A stretch of DNA of 64,000 nt, from NCBI RefSeq assembly GCF_001191005.1, contig NZ_CP012201.1:6076001-6140000 (forward strand), given 5' to 3'. The notes below the pieces were generated by a model, which was not told the origin of the DNA, did not search any database, and saw only the letters and a list, made by a program, of their open reading frames with translations. The stretch's first letter is position 1. Each line of letters opens with the position of its first letter. The translations under genes and the position numbers were made by a program. Positions 33,585-42,654 of the stretch are shown here, piece by piece. Source of the DNA: Massilia sp. NR 4-1 (GTDB lineage: Bacteria > Pseudomonadota > Gammaproteobacteria > Burkholderiales > Burkholderiaceae_D).

Positions 33585-33974
33585 ATGAGACAACATCGAC
33601 ATCGCGGCCAGCATGGTGGCCGGGGCGCGCCGCACAGCGCGGCCGAGATCGCGGCCCTGCAGGCGGCGGCCCACTGCGGCGAGCCGGGCAAGGTGATGCC
33701 GCAGATCGACCGCAACCGCTGCGAGGGCAAGGACGATTGCGTGCGCGTCTGTCCCTACCAGGTATTCGAGGTGCGGCGCATGGATGCGGAGGATTTTTCG
33801 GAGCTGAGTTTCAAGGGCAAGGTGAAAGCCGTGCTGCATGGCCGGATGACGGCGTACACCCCCGCCGCCGACGCTTGCCGCGCCTGCGGCCTGTGCGTGA
33901 CGGCCTGTCCGGAAGATGCGATCCGCCTGGTGAAGAATCCGGCGCGCCAGGCGCAGCCGGCGGCCACGGAGTGA
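33585..33974 (+). CDS. 4Fe-4S dicluster-type ferredoxin
   Basis: 129 residues. The second cluster motif is standard, C-R-A-C-G-L-C-V-T-A-C-P. The first is unusual, C-E-G-K-D-D-C-V-R-V-C-P, where the first two cysteines are five residues apart, with Y-Q-V-F-E following. A His-rich N-terminus and a 50-residue loop between the clusters make it larger than simple bacterial ferredoxins. A GTG one codon upstream (33582) is an alternative start. Likely electron donor to the AurF-type enzyme or other oxygenase of the cluster. Confidence 0.87.
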   Translation: MRQHRHRGQHGGRGAPHSAAEIAALQAAAHCGEPGKVMPQIDRNRCEGKDDCVRVCPYQVFEVRRMDAEDFSELSFKGKVKAVLHGRMTAYTPAADACRACGLCVTACPEDAIRLVKNPARQAQPAATE

Positions 33975-34028
33975 GGGCCGGGCGCGGCCAGGACGGCCGC
34001 GCCTTGTGGCCGTGCTGGGGCGCCGGTC

Positions 34029-34994
34029 TTAGTGCTTGGCGCCGGTGGCGTGCATCAGGGCTTCGGCGGGCGCGTCGCTGGCGAACAGCTGGGCGCAATC
34101 GACGGGATCGTAGTCGTAGTGCTTGCCGCAGAAATCGCAGTTGATGCCGAGCTTGCCCTGTTCGGCCAGGGCCGCTTCGACTTCCTCCTGGCCCAGCATC
34201 TTCAGCATATTGCCGACCTTGTCGCGCGTGCAACTGCAGTGGAATTGCGGATGCACCGGATCGAACAGGCGCAGCGTGTCTTCCCAGAACAGGCGGCGCA
34301 TCAGCTCGTCGATGCCGACCGTCAGCATCTCTTCCTGCTTCAGGGTCGAAGCCAGCGTCACCGCGTGGGTCCAGGTTTCCAGCGCCTGCTCGTGGCTGAG
34401 CGGATTGGCTTCAGCCTTGCCGCCGTGCAGCGGCAGCTTTTGCAGCAGCAGGCCGCGCGAGACTTCATCGTCGGCCGCCAGCCACAGCTTGGTGTCCAGC
34501 TGTTCCGAGCGCAGCATATAGTTTTCGATCACGCTTGCCACATCGTCGCCGTCCAGCGGCACGATGCCCTGGTAGGGCTGCTGGCCCGGCACTTTCTCGG
34601 CCGGGTCGAGCGTGATGATGAAACGGCCCTTGCCCTGCGCATTGAGCAGGGCGGCCAGGCTGGCGTCGTCGGCGACCGGCAGCGCGGGATCGAGCTTGGC
34701 CGTGGCGCGCAGGCGCAGCTCGGAATCGCATTCCACCACCAGCAGGCGCACCGGACCGTCGCCATGGATCTGCATGATGATGGAGCCGTTGAATTTCAGG
34801 TTGGCCGAGAGCAGGGCGGCGGCCGACACCATCTGGCCCAGCAGGCGCTTGACCGGCGCCGGATAGGCGTGGCGCGCCTGCACTTCGCGCCAGGTGGCCG
34901 AGATGTCGACGAATTCGCCGCGCACGGCCGCGTTCTCGAAAATGAATTTTTGCAGGGTGTCCTGCGGCGCTTGGGTATCCTTGGTGGTGCTCAT
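34029..34994 (-). CDS. hslO: Redox-regulated chaperone Hsp33
   Basis: 321 residues. The N-terminal domain has QKFIFENAAVRGEFVDIS, AYPAPVKRLLGQMVSAAALLSANLKFNGSIIMQ. The zinc redox switch is intact: Cys253 and Cys255 (FHCSCTRDKV) with Cys286 and Cys289 (INCDFCGKHY). The protein holds unfolded proteins during oxidative and heat stress. It is 3 bases downstream of the gamma carbonic anhydrase gene on the same strand. Confidence 0.97.
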   Translation of the reverse strand: MSTTKDTQAPQDTLQKFIFENAAVRGEFVDISATWREVQARHAYPAPVKRLLGQMVSAAALLSANLKFNGSIIMQIHGDGPVRLLVVECDSELRLRATAKLDPALPVADDASLAALLNAQGKGRFIITLDPAEKVPGQQPYQGIVPLDGDDVASVIENYMLRSEQLDTKLWLAADDEVSRGLLLQKLPLHGGKAEANPLSHEQALETWTHAVTLASTLKQEEMLTVGIDELMRRLFWEDTLRLFDPVHPQFHCSCTRDKVGNMLKMLGQEEVEAALAEQGKLGINCDFCGKHYDYDPVDCAQLFASDAPAEALMHATGAKH

Positions 34995-34997
34995 GTT

Positions 34998-35522
34998 TTA
35001 TCCAATCTTTTTTAGTTGCGTCTTGAACAGTGCGCTGCGCTGCACATAGCTGTCGGCGCTCGCTTGCAGGCGCGCCACATCCTCGGCCGTCAGCTCGCGG
35101 ATGGCCTTGGCCGGCGCGCCGACGATCAGCATATTGTCGGGAAATTCCTTGCCTTCCGTGACCAGGGCGCCGGCGCCCACCAGGCAGCCCTTGCCGATCC
35201 TGGCGCCGTTCAGCACCACGGCCTGGATGCCGATCAAGGCGCCGTCGCCAATGCTGCAGCCATGCAGCATGGCCTGGTGGCCGATGGTCACGTTCTTGCC
35301 CACGTTCAGCGGATACCCCATATCGGTATGCATCACCGCGCCTTCCTGCACATTGCTGTTCTCGCCGATGACGATGCGCTCATTGTCGCCGCGCAAGGTG
35401 GCGCCGAACCACACCGAGCTGTTGGCTGCGAGCGTGACCTTGCCGATCACCGTGGCCGAATCGGCCACAAAAGCCGAGGCGTCGATCGCGGGCGCAATCT
35501 CGCCCAATTGGTAGATACTCAT
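34998..35522 (-). CDS. Gamma-carbonic anhydrase-family protein (YrdA-like)
   Basis: 174 residues, left-handed beta-helix of hexapeptide repeats: ADSATVIGKVTLAANSSVWFGATLRGDNERIVIG, then NVQEGAVMHTDMGYPLNVGKNVTIGHQAMLHGCSIG. Metal-site histidines are present in MHTD, IGHQAMLHGC. YrdA homologues often lack proven anhydrase activity. The gene is probably co-transcribed with hslO, which is common in this family of genomes. Confidence 0.92.
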   Translation of the reverse strand: MSIYQLGEIAPAIDASAFVADSATVIGKVTLAANSSVWFGATLRGDNERIVIGENSNVQEGAVMHTDMGYPLNVGKNVTIGHQAMLHGCSIGDGALIGIQAVVLNGARIGKGCLVGAGALVTEGKEFPDNMLIVGAPAKAIRELTAEDVARLQASADSYVQRSALFKTQLKKIG

Positions 35523-35689
35523 GGTGGCCTTCGCTAGACGTGGGGTGGCGCTATTTTACGCTGTGCCGGCTTGGCGCCGGGAATTTGTATCCGGCCTGAA
35601 ATTTTCGCACGGTCGTGCTAATATCGGTTTTCCCGGCCAGCAAGGCTCCGATATAGTGATGGCGGCTTACTTTTCAAGGCACAGCGAAT

Positions 35690-36565
35690 ATGAAACCCTT
35701 CCGATCCGAATTCATTACCGTGCGCGGCGTGCGCACCCATGTGCGCCACTGGGGCCGGGACGGCGCGCCCAAGCTGTTCATGGTGCATGGCTGGATGGAC
35801 GCCAGCGCCTCCTTCCAGTTCGTGGTCGACGCGCTGCAGGGCGACTGGCATGTGATCGCGCCCGACTGGCGCGGCTTCGGCCTGAGCGACTATCCGGCCG
35901 TCGACACCTACTGGTTCCCCGACTATGTGGCCGACCTGGATGCCCTCCTGCGCCATTACCAGCCGCAAGGGCAGGTCAATCTGCTGGGCCACAGCATGGG
36001 CGGCAATGTGGTCGGCATCTATGCCGGCGCGCGGCCCGAGCGCATCCGCCGCCTGGTCAATCTGGAAGGCTTCGGCCTGAAGTCGGCGCTGCCGGAGCAG
36101 GCGCCCGGCCGCTACCGCCGGTGGATGGACGAGCTGCTGGTCGAGCCGGAAATGAAGGGCTATCCCAGCCTGGCCGCCGTCGCCGCCCGCCTGCAAAAGA
36201 CCAATCCGCGCCTGAGCGACGCGCGTGCCGCCTTCCTGGCCCAATACTGGTCGGCCCAGGGCGCCGACGGCGAGTGGCGCATCCTGGGCGACGCCGTGCA
36301 CAAGCGCACCACGCCGCTGCTCTACCACACGGACGAGGTGATGGCGTGCTGGAAAGCCATCACCGCCCCCGTGCTGTGGGTGGAGGCCGAGCACACCAAT
36401 ATGTGGCTGTGGATGGGGCCGAAGGAAGAGGCGCGCGTCGAAGTCGACCGCCGCCTGGGCCACCTGGCCAATGTCACGGCCAGGATGATGCCCGACGCCG
36501 GCCATATGCTGCACCACGACCAGCCCGAAGCGCTGGCGCGCATGCTGGAGGAATTCCTGGCCTGA
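35690..36565 (+). CDS. Alpha/beta hydrolase
   Basis: 291 residues. The nucleophile elbow is LLGHSMGGNVVG, with HGWMDAS oxyanion motif and C-terminal catalytic His in MPDAGHMLHHDQP. Its acid is probably the Glu or Asp in VLWVEAEHTNMW. Closest to the small-molecule hydrolases/lyases of the epoxide hydrolase-like group; substrate unknown. Divergent from the gamma carbonic anhydrase gene. Confidence 0.9.
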   Translation: MKPFRSEFITVRGVRTHVRHWGRDGAPKLFMVHGWMDASASFQFVVDALQGDWHVIAPDWRGFGLSDYPAVDTYWFPDYVADLDALLRHYQPQGQVNLLGHSMGGNVVGIYAGARPERIRRLVNLEGFGLKSALPEQAPGRYRRWMDELLVEPEMKGYPSLAAVAARLQKTNPRLSDARAAFLAQYWSAQGADGEWRILGDAVHKRTTPLLYHTDEVMACWKAITAPVLWVEAEHTNMWLWMGPKEEARVEVDRRLGHLANVTARMMPDAGHMLHHDQPEALARMLEEFLA

Positions 36566-36637
36566 GGCGGCATCAACCCGGCGCGGCTCCGCTCGGCGTA
36601 CAATAAGGCCTTAGCAAATGTTAAAGATGCAAGCCTT

Positions 36638-37471
36638 ATGCTGAAAGTCGATTTACACTGCCATTCCAATGTTTCCGACGGCGTGCTGGCGCCGGCTGCC
36701 GTGGCCGCGTATGCGCGCAAGGGCGGCGTCGACGTGTGGGCGCTGACCGACCACGATGAGGTGGGCGGCGTCGCCGCCGCGCGCGCCGCGGCGCAGGAGC
36801 AGGGCATGCGCTTCGTGCCGGGCGTGGAGATTTCGATCACCTGGGCCGGGGAAACCGTGCACATCGTCGGCCTGCAGTTCGACGAGACCGATCCAGCCTT
36901 GCTGCAGGGCCTGGCCGAAACCCGCTCCGGGCGCGATGCGCGCGGCCGCGAAATCGGCGCCCAACTGGCCAAGGCCGGCATTCCCAACGCCTATGAAGGC
37001 GCGCTCAAGTACGTGGACAACCCGGCCCTGATGTCGCGCACCCATTTCGCGCGCTATCTGGTGGAGTGCGGTGCCTGCGCCAGTGTGCCGGAAGTGTTCC
37101 GCAAATACCTGTCGGACGGCAAACCGGGCTATGTGCCGCACCGCTGGGCCACACTGGAGCAGGCCGTGGGCTGGATCCGCGGCGCCGGCGGCATCGCCGT
37201 GATCGCCCATCCGGGCCGCTATAAATTCACGGAATTGCAGCAGGGCGTGCTGTTCGACGAATTCAAGCAACTGGGCGGCGCGGCCATCGAGGTGGTGACA
37301 GGTAGCCACACGCCCGAGCAATACCCGATTTATGCCCAATTGGCCAATGCCTATGGCTTCCTGGCCTCGCGCGGCACCGATTTCCACGCGCCGGGCGAGG
37401 CGCGCGTCGATTTCGGCCTGCTGGCGCCGCTGCCGGGCAATGTGACACCGATCTGGCACGACTGGTTCTGA
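36638..37471 (+). CDS. rnm: PHP-domain 5'-3' exoribonuclease RNase AM (YciV/Rnm type)
   Basis: 277 residues starting at MLKVDLHCHSNVSDGVL with the PHP metal motif H-x-H. Further metal-binding motifs are LTDHDEVGG, FVPGVEISITW, VIAHPGRYKFTEL and GTDFHAP. The family removes phosphate from 3',5'-nucleoside bisphosphates and trims RNA 5' ends. A TACAAT at 36599-36604 may be the promoter -10. First in a conserved run reaching trpS. Confidence 0.92.
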   Translation: MLKVDLHCHSNVSDGVLAPAAVAAYARKGGVDVWALTDHDEVGGVAAARAAAQEQGMRFVPGVEISITWAGETVHIVGLQFDETDPALLQGLAETRSGRDARGREIGAQLAKAGIPNAYEGALKYVDNPALMSRTHFARYLVECGACASVPEVFRKYLSDGKPGYVPHRWATLEQAVGWIRGAGGIAVIAHPGRYKFTELQQGVLFDEFKQLGGAAIEVVTGSHTPEQYPIYAQLANAYGFLASRGTDFHAPGEARVDFGLLAPLPGNVTPIWHDWF

Positions 37472-37553
37472 ATACCCCTACCGGCGGCTCTTGTATTTCC
37501 GGCTGCTCGTCCTTATCTTAGAGGCCGGCCAATCCGACCGGAGTATTAATATT

Positions 37554-38426
37554 ATGAAAAGAATTATCCTGTTTATCGCCACCAACCTCGCTGTGATGCT
37601 GGTGTTGTCCATCGTGCTGTCCCTGCTCGGCATTGGCCGTCCGGGTCCGGGCAATATGCAGATGGGCAGCCTGCTGGCCTTCGCCGCCGTGGTGGGCTTC
37701 ACCGGCTCCATCATTTCGCTGCTGATGTCCAAGCCGATGGCGAAATGGAGCACCGGCGCGCGCGTCATCGATGCCCCGTCCAATTCGACCGAGCAATGGC
37801 TGGTCTCGACCGTGCAGACCCTGGCCCAGCGCGCCGGCATCGGCATGCCCGAAGTGGCGGTGTACGAGGGCGAACCGAACGCCTTCGCCACCGGCGCCTT
37901 CAAGAATTCCGCCCTGGTGGCCGTGTCCACCGGCCTGCTGCAGAACATGAACCGCGACGAGGTGGAAGCGGTGCTGGGCCACGAGGTGGCCCACATCGCC
38001 AACGGCGATATGGTGACCATGACCCTGATCCAGGGCGTGGTGAATACCTTCGTGGTGTTCTTCGCCCGCATCGTCGGCTCCATCGTCGACAAGGCGCTGA
38101 GCGGCAATGAGGAGCGGCGCGGTCCCGGCATCGGCTATACCATCACCGTCTTCGTCTGCGAACTGCTGTTCGGCCTGGTGGCCTCGATGATCGTGGCCTG
38201 GTTCTCGCGCCAGCGCGAATTCCGCGCCGACGCCGGTTCCGCCAAGCTGCTGGGCAGCACCGTGCCGATGCAGCATGCGCTGGCCCGCCTGGGCGGCATG
38301 GAGCCGGGCGCGTTGCCGCAGAATATGGCCGCTTCCGGCATTTCCGGCGGCGGCGGCTGGTCGGCCCTGTTCTCGACCCACCCGCCTTTCGAGGAGCGTA
38401 TCGCGGCCCTGCAGGCGCTGCGCTGA
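37554..38426 (+). CDS. htpX: Membrane zinc protease HtpX
   Basis: 290 residues, M48B family. Two N-terminal membrane helices (IILFIATNLAVMLVLSIVL, LAFAAVVGFTGSIISLLM), then the zinc motif H-E-V-A-H at residues 143-147 (LGHEVAHIANGD), two further helices, and the third ligand in RQREFRADAGSAKLLG. It handles misfolded membrane proteins together with FtsH. Here it is inserted between the PHP nuclease and YciO genes. Confidence 0.97.
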   Translation: MKRIILFIATNLAVMLVLSIVLSLLGIGRPGPGNMQMGSLLAFAAVVGFTGSIISLLMSKPMAKWSTGARVIDAPSNSTEQWLVSTVQTLAQRAGIGMPEVAVYEGEPNAFATGAFKNSALVAVSTGLLQNMNRDEVEAVLGHEVAHIANGDMVTMTLIQGVVNTFVVFFARIVGSIVDKALSGNEERRGPGIGYTITVFVCELLFGLVASMIVAWFSRQREFRADAGSAKLLGSTVPMQHALARLGGMEPGALPQNMAASGISGGGGWSALFSTHPPFEERIAALQALR

Positions 38427-38429
38427 ACC

Positions 38430-39053
38430 ATGACCCAGTTCTTCCAGATCCATCCCGTCAATCCGCAGGCCCGCCTGATCAAGCAGGCGGCCCAGATCAT
38501 CCACGGCGGCGGCATCGTCGCCGTGCCCACCGATTCCTGCTACGCCCTGGTCTGCCACCTGGACGACAAGCAGGCGGTGGAGCGCCTGCGCCGCATCCGC
38601 GGCATCGACGAGAAGCACCACCTGACCCTGCTGTGCCGCGACCTGAGCGAGATCGGCGTGTATGCGCGCGTCGATAACCGCCAGTTCCGCCTGCTCAAAG
38701 CGGCCACGCCCGGGCCCTTCACCTTCATCCTGGAAGCCACGCGCTGCGTGCCGCGCCGGCTGAGCCATCCTTCGCGCAAGACCATCGGCCTGCGCGTGCC
38801 GGAAAACGCCATCATCGAAATGCTGCTGGCCGAACTGGACCAGCCGCTGCTGGGCACCACCCTGATCCTGCCCGGCGACGAGGAGCCGCTGACCGAACCC
38901 GACCTGGTGCGCGAGCGCCTCGACAAGCAGGTCGACCTGATCATCGACGGCGGCGCCTGCAGTTTCGAACCGACCACCGTGGTCGACCTGAGCGGCGCGG
39001 ACGCCGAGCTGGTGCGCCAGGGCCGGGGCGATCCGGCCATCCTGGGCCTGTAA
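38430..39053 (+). CDS. YciO/YrdC-family L-threonylcarbamoyladenylate synthase-like protein
   Basis: 207 residues, YrdC fold: IHGGGIVAVPTDSCYALVCHLDDK, RRIRGIDEKHHLTLLCRDLSE, TPGPFTFILEATRCVPRRL and TIGLRVPENAI. This length and pattern is YciO rather than the TsaC/Sua5 enzyme that makes threonylcarbamoyl-AMP, so the exact activity is uncertain. It starts 3 bases after htpX stops. Confidence 0.9.
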   Translation: MTQFFQIHPVNPQARLIKQAAQIIHGGGIVAVPTDSCYALVCHLDDKQAVERLRRIRGIDEKHHLTLLCRDLSEIGVYARVDNRQFRLLKAATPGPFTFILEATRCVPRRLSHPSRKTIGLRVPENAIIEMLLAELDQPLLGTTLILPGDEEPLTEPDLVRERLDKQVDLIIDGGACSFEPTTVVDLSGADAELVRQGRGDPAILGL

Positions 39054-39116
39054 GCCGGCGCGCCCACCCATCCACCTGATCCGGACCGTCCTGGGCGGTC
39101 TGGTAGAATTTTGCCC

Positions 39117-39791
39117 ATGAACGATTTCAGCCACGCCATCCAGACCATCGCCATTTACGCGATTCCCGTCCTGTTTGCGATTTCCCTGCACGAAGCGGCC
39201 CACGGCTATGTGGCGCGCTACTTCGGCGACCCGACGGCTTCCCAGCAGGGACGCCTGAGCCTGAATCCGATCCACCATATCGACCTGTTCGGCACCATCC
39301 TGCTGCCGCTGATGCTCTACCTGTCGCCGCTCGGCATGCCCTTCGGCTACGCCAAGCCGGTGCCGGTCGACTTCAACCGCCTGCGCAACCCGAAAAAGCA
39401 GATGGGCTTCGTGGCCGCAGCCGGGCCGGCCGCCAACTTTGTCATGGGCCTGGGCTGGAGCGTGGTGTATGTGCTGCTGTATGCGCTGCACGTGAGCGAA
39501 CCCTTCCTGCTCGGCATGGCCACCGCCGGCGTCACCGTGAACGCCGTGATGTGCGTCTTCAATCTGCTGCCGGTGCCGCCGCTCGATGGCGGCCGCATCC
39601 TGACGGCCCTGCTGCCGATGGACCTGGCGCGCCGTTTCGCCAGCATCGAGCGCTATACCCCGTATATCTTCATCGGCCTGATTCTGCTCATGTATACCGG
39701 CATGCTAAGCCCTCTGCTGAGCGGCATGGTGCGCCTGGTGCTGAATCTGTATGCCACGCTGATGATGCCCTTGAGTATGCTGCTGGGCTGA
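39117..39791 (+). CDS. Site-2 protease family membrane protein (M50)
   Basis: 224 residues, multi-helix. The zinc motif H-E-A-A-H is in FAISLHEAAHGYVARYFG and the second ligand motif in VFNLLPVPPLDGGRIL. No PDZ domain, so it is the YwhC/short M50 type rather than RseP. A TAGAAT at 39104-39109 is only 8 bases before the ATG, hinting at a leaderless transcript. Its TGA precedes trpS by 2 bases. Confidence 0.92.
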   Translation: MNDFSHAIQTIAIYAIPVLFAISLHEAAHGYVARYFGDPTASQQGRLSLNPIHHIDLFGTILLPLMLYLSPLGMPFGYAKPVPVDFNRLRNPKKQMGFVAAAGPAANFVMGLGWSVVYVLLYALHVSEPFLLGMATAGVTVNAVMCVFNLLPVPPLDGGRILTALLPMDLARRFASIERYTPYIFIGLILLMYTGMLSPLLSGMVRLVLNLYATLMMPLSMLLG

Positions 39792-39793
39792 CC

Positions 39794-40996
39794 ATGTACC
39801 CCGACCGCGTCGTTTCCGGCATGCGCCCCACGGGGACGATGCACCTGGGCCACTACCACGGCGCCCTGCGCAACTGGATCAGCATGCAGGCCGAACAGCC
39901 TTGCCTGTTCTTCGTGGCCGACTGGCATGCCTTGACCACGCATTACGACGATCCCTCGCTGATCGAGCGCAGCACCTGGGACATGCTGGTCGACTGGCTG
40001 GCGGCCGGCGTCGATCCATCCCAGGCCACGCTATTCATCCAGTCGCGCGTGCCGGAGCACGCCGAGCTGCACCTCTTGCTGTCGATGGCCACGCCGCTCG
40101 GCTGGCTGGAGCGGGTGCCCACTTACAAGGACCAGCTCGAGCACCTGGCCCACCGCGACCTGGCCACCTACGGCTTCCTCGGCTATCCGCTGCTGCAGGC
40201 GGCCGACGTGCTGATCTACCGCGCCTCCGACGTGCCGGTGGGCGAGGACCAGGTGCCGCATATCGAGATGATGCGCGAGATCGCGCGCCGCTTTAACCAT
40301 CTCTACGGCAAAGAAAAAGGTTTCGAGGAAAAGGCGCAGGATGCCGTCAAAAAGCTCGGCAGCAAACGCGCCAAGCTGTACAACGAGCTGCGCACCGCCT
40401 ACCAGCAGAACGGCGAGGATGAGGCGCTGGAGCAGGCCAAGGCCATGCTGGACGGCGCCCAGAGCTTGTCGATGATCGACCGCGAACGCCTGTTCGGCTA
40501 TCTGGAAGGCAGCCGCAAGCTGATCCTGGTCGAGCCGCAGGCCAGGTTGACCGCGGCGCCGCGCCTGCCGGGCCTGGACGGGCGCAAGATGTCCAAGAGC
40601 TATGGCAATGCCATCGCCCTGCGCGAGGACAAGGACGTGGTGACGAAGCAGGTGCGCACCATGCCGACCGATCCGGCGCGCGTGCGGCGCAGCGACGCGG
40701 GCGAGCCGGAACGCTGTCCGGTGTGGCAATTCCACCAGGTGTATTCCGACGCGCCCGTCCAGCAATGGGTGCAGCAGGGCTGCCGCTCGGCCGGCATCGG
40801 CTGCCTCGAATGCAAGCAGCCGGTGATCGACGCCATCATCCGCGAACAGGAGCCGATGCACGAACGGGCCCAGCCCTATCTGGACGACCCGACCCTGGTG
40901 CGCGCCATCGTGGCCGACGGCAACGACGTGGCGCGCAAGCTGGCCCAGGAAACCATGCGCGATGTGCGCGAAGCCATGGGCCTGGCCTATACCTGA
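39794..40996 (+). CDS. trpS: Tryptophan--tRNA ligase
   Basis: 400 residues, class I. HIGH-type motif in TGTMHLGHYHGALRNW, and KMSKS in GRKMSKSYGN; the tryptophan pocket is around DVPVGEDQVPHIEM. Longer than E. coli TrpS (334) but normal for the longer betaproteobacterial form. It follows the M50 protease closely and precedes a methyltransferase. Confidence 0.97.
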   Translation: MYPDRVVSGMRPTGTMHLGHYHGALRNWISMQAEQPCLFFVADWHALTTHYDDPSLIERSTWDMLVDWLAAGVDPSQATLFIQSRVPEHAELHLLLSMATPLGWLERVPTYKDQLEHLAHRDLATYGFLGYPLLQAADVLIYRASDVPVGEDQVPHIEMMREIARRFNHLYGKEKGFEEKAQDAVKKLGSKRAKLYNELRTAYQQNGEDEALEQAKAMLDGAQSLSMIDRERLFGYLEGSRKLILVEPQARLTAAPRLPGLDGRKMSKSYGNAIALREDKDVVTKQVRTMPTDPARVRRSDAGEPERCPVWQFHQVYSDAPVQQWVQQGCRSAGIGCLECKQPVIDAIIREQEPMHERAQPYLDDPTLVRAIVADGNDVARKLAQETMRDVREAMGLAYT

Positions 40997-41033
40997 AGCG
41001 CCGCCCCGCATTTATCCGAATGACGAGACCCGC

Positions 41034-41615
41034 ATGACTGAACTGAAAGAACCCCTGATCCTGTCCGGCGACGCCCAAGCTTCGCCCTGGGTGCAGCGCT
41101 TTGCGCCCCTGATTCCCGGCGGCGAGGTGCTGGACCTGGCCTGCGGCAGCGGCCGCCATGCGCGCCATGCGGCGGCCCTGGGCCATGCCGTGGTGGCGGT
41201 GGACCGCGATGCCGAGGCGCTGGCGGCGGCGGCCGGCCTGGGCATCGTCACCAGCCAGATCGATCTGGAAGAGGCGGGCGCCGCCTGGCCCTTCGGTCCG
41301 GCGCGCTTTGCCGGCATCATCGTCGCCAATTACCTGCACCGGCCGCTGCTGGGCGCCATGCTGCAGAGCCTGGCGCCCAACGGCCTCTTGATCTATGAAA
41401 CCTTTGCCGAAGGCAATGCCGCTTTCGGCAAGCCCTCGAACCCGGCCTTCCTGCTGGCGCCCGGCGAATTGCTGCAATTGGCGGCCGATCACGGCTTGCG
41501 TGTCATCGCATTCGAGGATGGCGTCGTTAACAGCCCGAAGCCGGCCATGGTGCAGCGGATTTGCGCCGTGAAACCGGACTTCCCCAGGGAAGCGGCCTTG
41601 TTGCCGTCATTTTGA
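41034..41615 (+). CDS. Class I SAM-dependent methyltransferase
   Basis: 193 residues, small Rossmann methyltransferase. Motif I is VLDLACGSGRHARHAAALGH, followed by VVAVDRDAEAL, FAGIIVANYLHRPLL and GLLIYETFAEGNA. The substrate is not known. It sits between trpS and dapA. Confidence 0.88.
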   Translation: MTELKEPLILSGDAQASPWVQRFAPLIPGGEVLDLACGSGRHARHAAALGHAVVAVDRDAEALAAAAGLGIVTSQIDLEEAGAAWPFGPARFAGIIVANYLHRPLLGAMLQSLAPNGLLIYETFAEGNAAFGKPSNPAFLLAPGELLQLAADHGLRVIAFEDGVVNSPKPAMVQRICAVKPDFPREAALLPSF

Positions 41616-41699
41616 GCGGCGATTCTAGCGCGGGAATGCACCACAGCCCCGGCCTATCGTCTACAATCGTGTTTTAAATCTTTTTGCAAGTGGTTTCCT

Positions 41700-42578
41700 A
41701 TGATTAATGGCAGCATAGTAGCAATCGTCACCCCGATGCAGGTGGACGGCAGCCTGGACTTCCCGGGCTTGAACCAGCTGATCGACTGGCATATCGCCGA
41801 GGGGACCAATGGCATCGTGATCGTCGGCACCACCGGTGAATCGGCTACCGTGAATGTGGAAGAGCACTGCGCCCTGATCAAGGCGGCGGTCGACCATGCG
41901 GCCAAGCGCATTCCCATCATCGCCGGCACCGGCGGCAACTCGACCTCGGAAGCGATCGAGCTGACCCGCTACGCCAAGGAAGCGGGCGCCGACGCGGCCC
42001 TGCTGGTGGTGCCTTACTACAACCGCCCGACCCAGGAAGGCATGTACCAGCACTTCCGCGCCGTGGCCGAGGCGGTCGACCTGCCCATCATCCTGTACAA
42101 CGTGCCGGGTCGCACCGTGGCCGACATGAGCAACGAAACCGTGCTGCGTCTGACTGAAATCCCGAACATCATCGGCATCAAGGATGCCACCGGCAATATC
42201 GGCCGCGGCCTGGACCTGCTGCGCCTGGCGCCGAAAGAGTTCGCCGTCTACTCGGGCGACGATCCTTCCGCCATGGCCCTGATGCTGGCCGGCGGCAAGG
42301 GCAATATTTCGGTGACGGCGAATGTGGCGCCGCGCATCATGGCCGAGATGTGCAAGGCCGCCATGGCCGGCGACATCGCCAAGGCCATTGAGCTGAACAA
42401 TAAAGTCTTCCCGCTGCACCAGAAGCTGTTCATCGAACCGAATCCGGTGCCGGTCAAATGGGCGCTGGCCGAGATGGGCAAGATCCCGAGCGGCATCCGT
42501 CTGCCGCTGGTGCCGCTGGCCAACGAGTGCCAGGGCGCCGTGCGCGACGCCCTGTACGAGGCGGGCCTGCTCAACTAA
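41700..42578 (+). CDS. dapA: 4-hydroxy-tetrahydrodipicolinate synthase
   Basis: 292 residues, TIM barrel aldolase class I. GIVIVGTTGESATVN holds the T-T-G-E substrate site, VPYYNRPTQEG the catalytic Tyr, and IIGIKDATGNIGR the Schiff-base Lys. It condenses pyruvate with aspartate semialdehyde in lysine and diaminopimelate synthesis. A TACAAT at 41662-41667 may be its -10 box. bamC follows by 76 bases, the usual arrangement. Confidence 0.97.
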   Translation: MINGSIVAIVTPMQVDGSLDFPGLNQLIDWHIAEGTNGIVIVGTTGESATVNVEEHCALIKAAVDHAAKRIPIIAGTGGNSTSEAIELTRYAKEAGADAALLVVPYYNRPTQEGMYQHFRAVAEAVDLPIILYNVPGRTVADMSNETVLRLTEIPNIIGIKDATGNIGRGLDLLRLAPKEFAVYSGDDPSAMALMLAGGKGNISVTANVAPRIMAEMCKAAMAGDIAKAIELNNKVFPLHQKLFIEPNPVPVKWALAEMGKIPSGIRLPLVPLANECQGAVRDALYEAGLLN

Positions 42579-42654
42579 CCGTAAACACGTCCGGCCCGCG
42601 AGGGCCGGGTTCAACTCCAGCCCAGCTGGTTTTCAGCATCTATTTTTTATCCAC

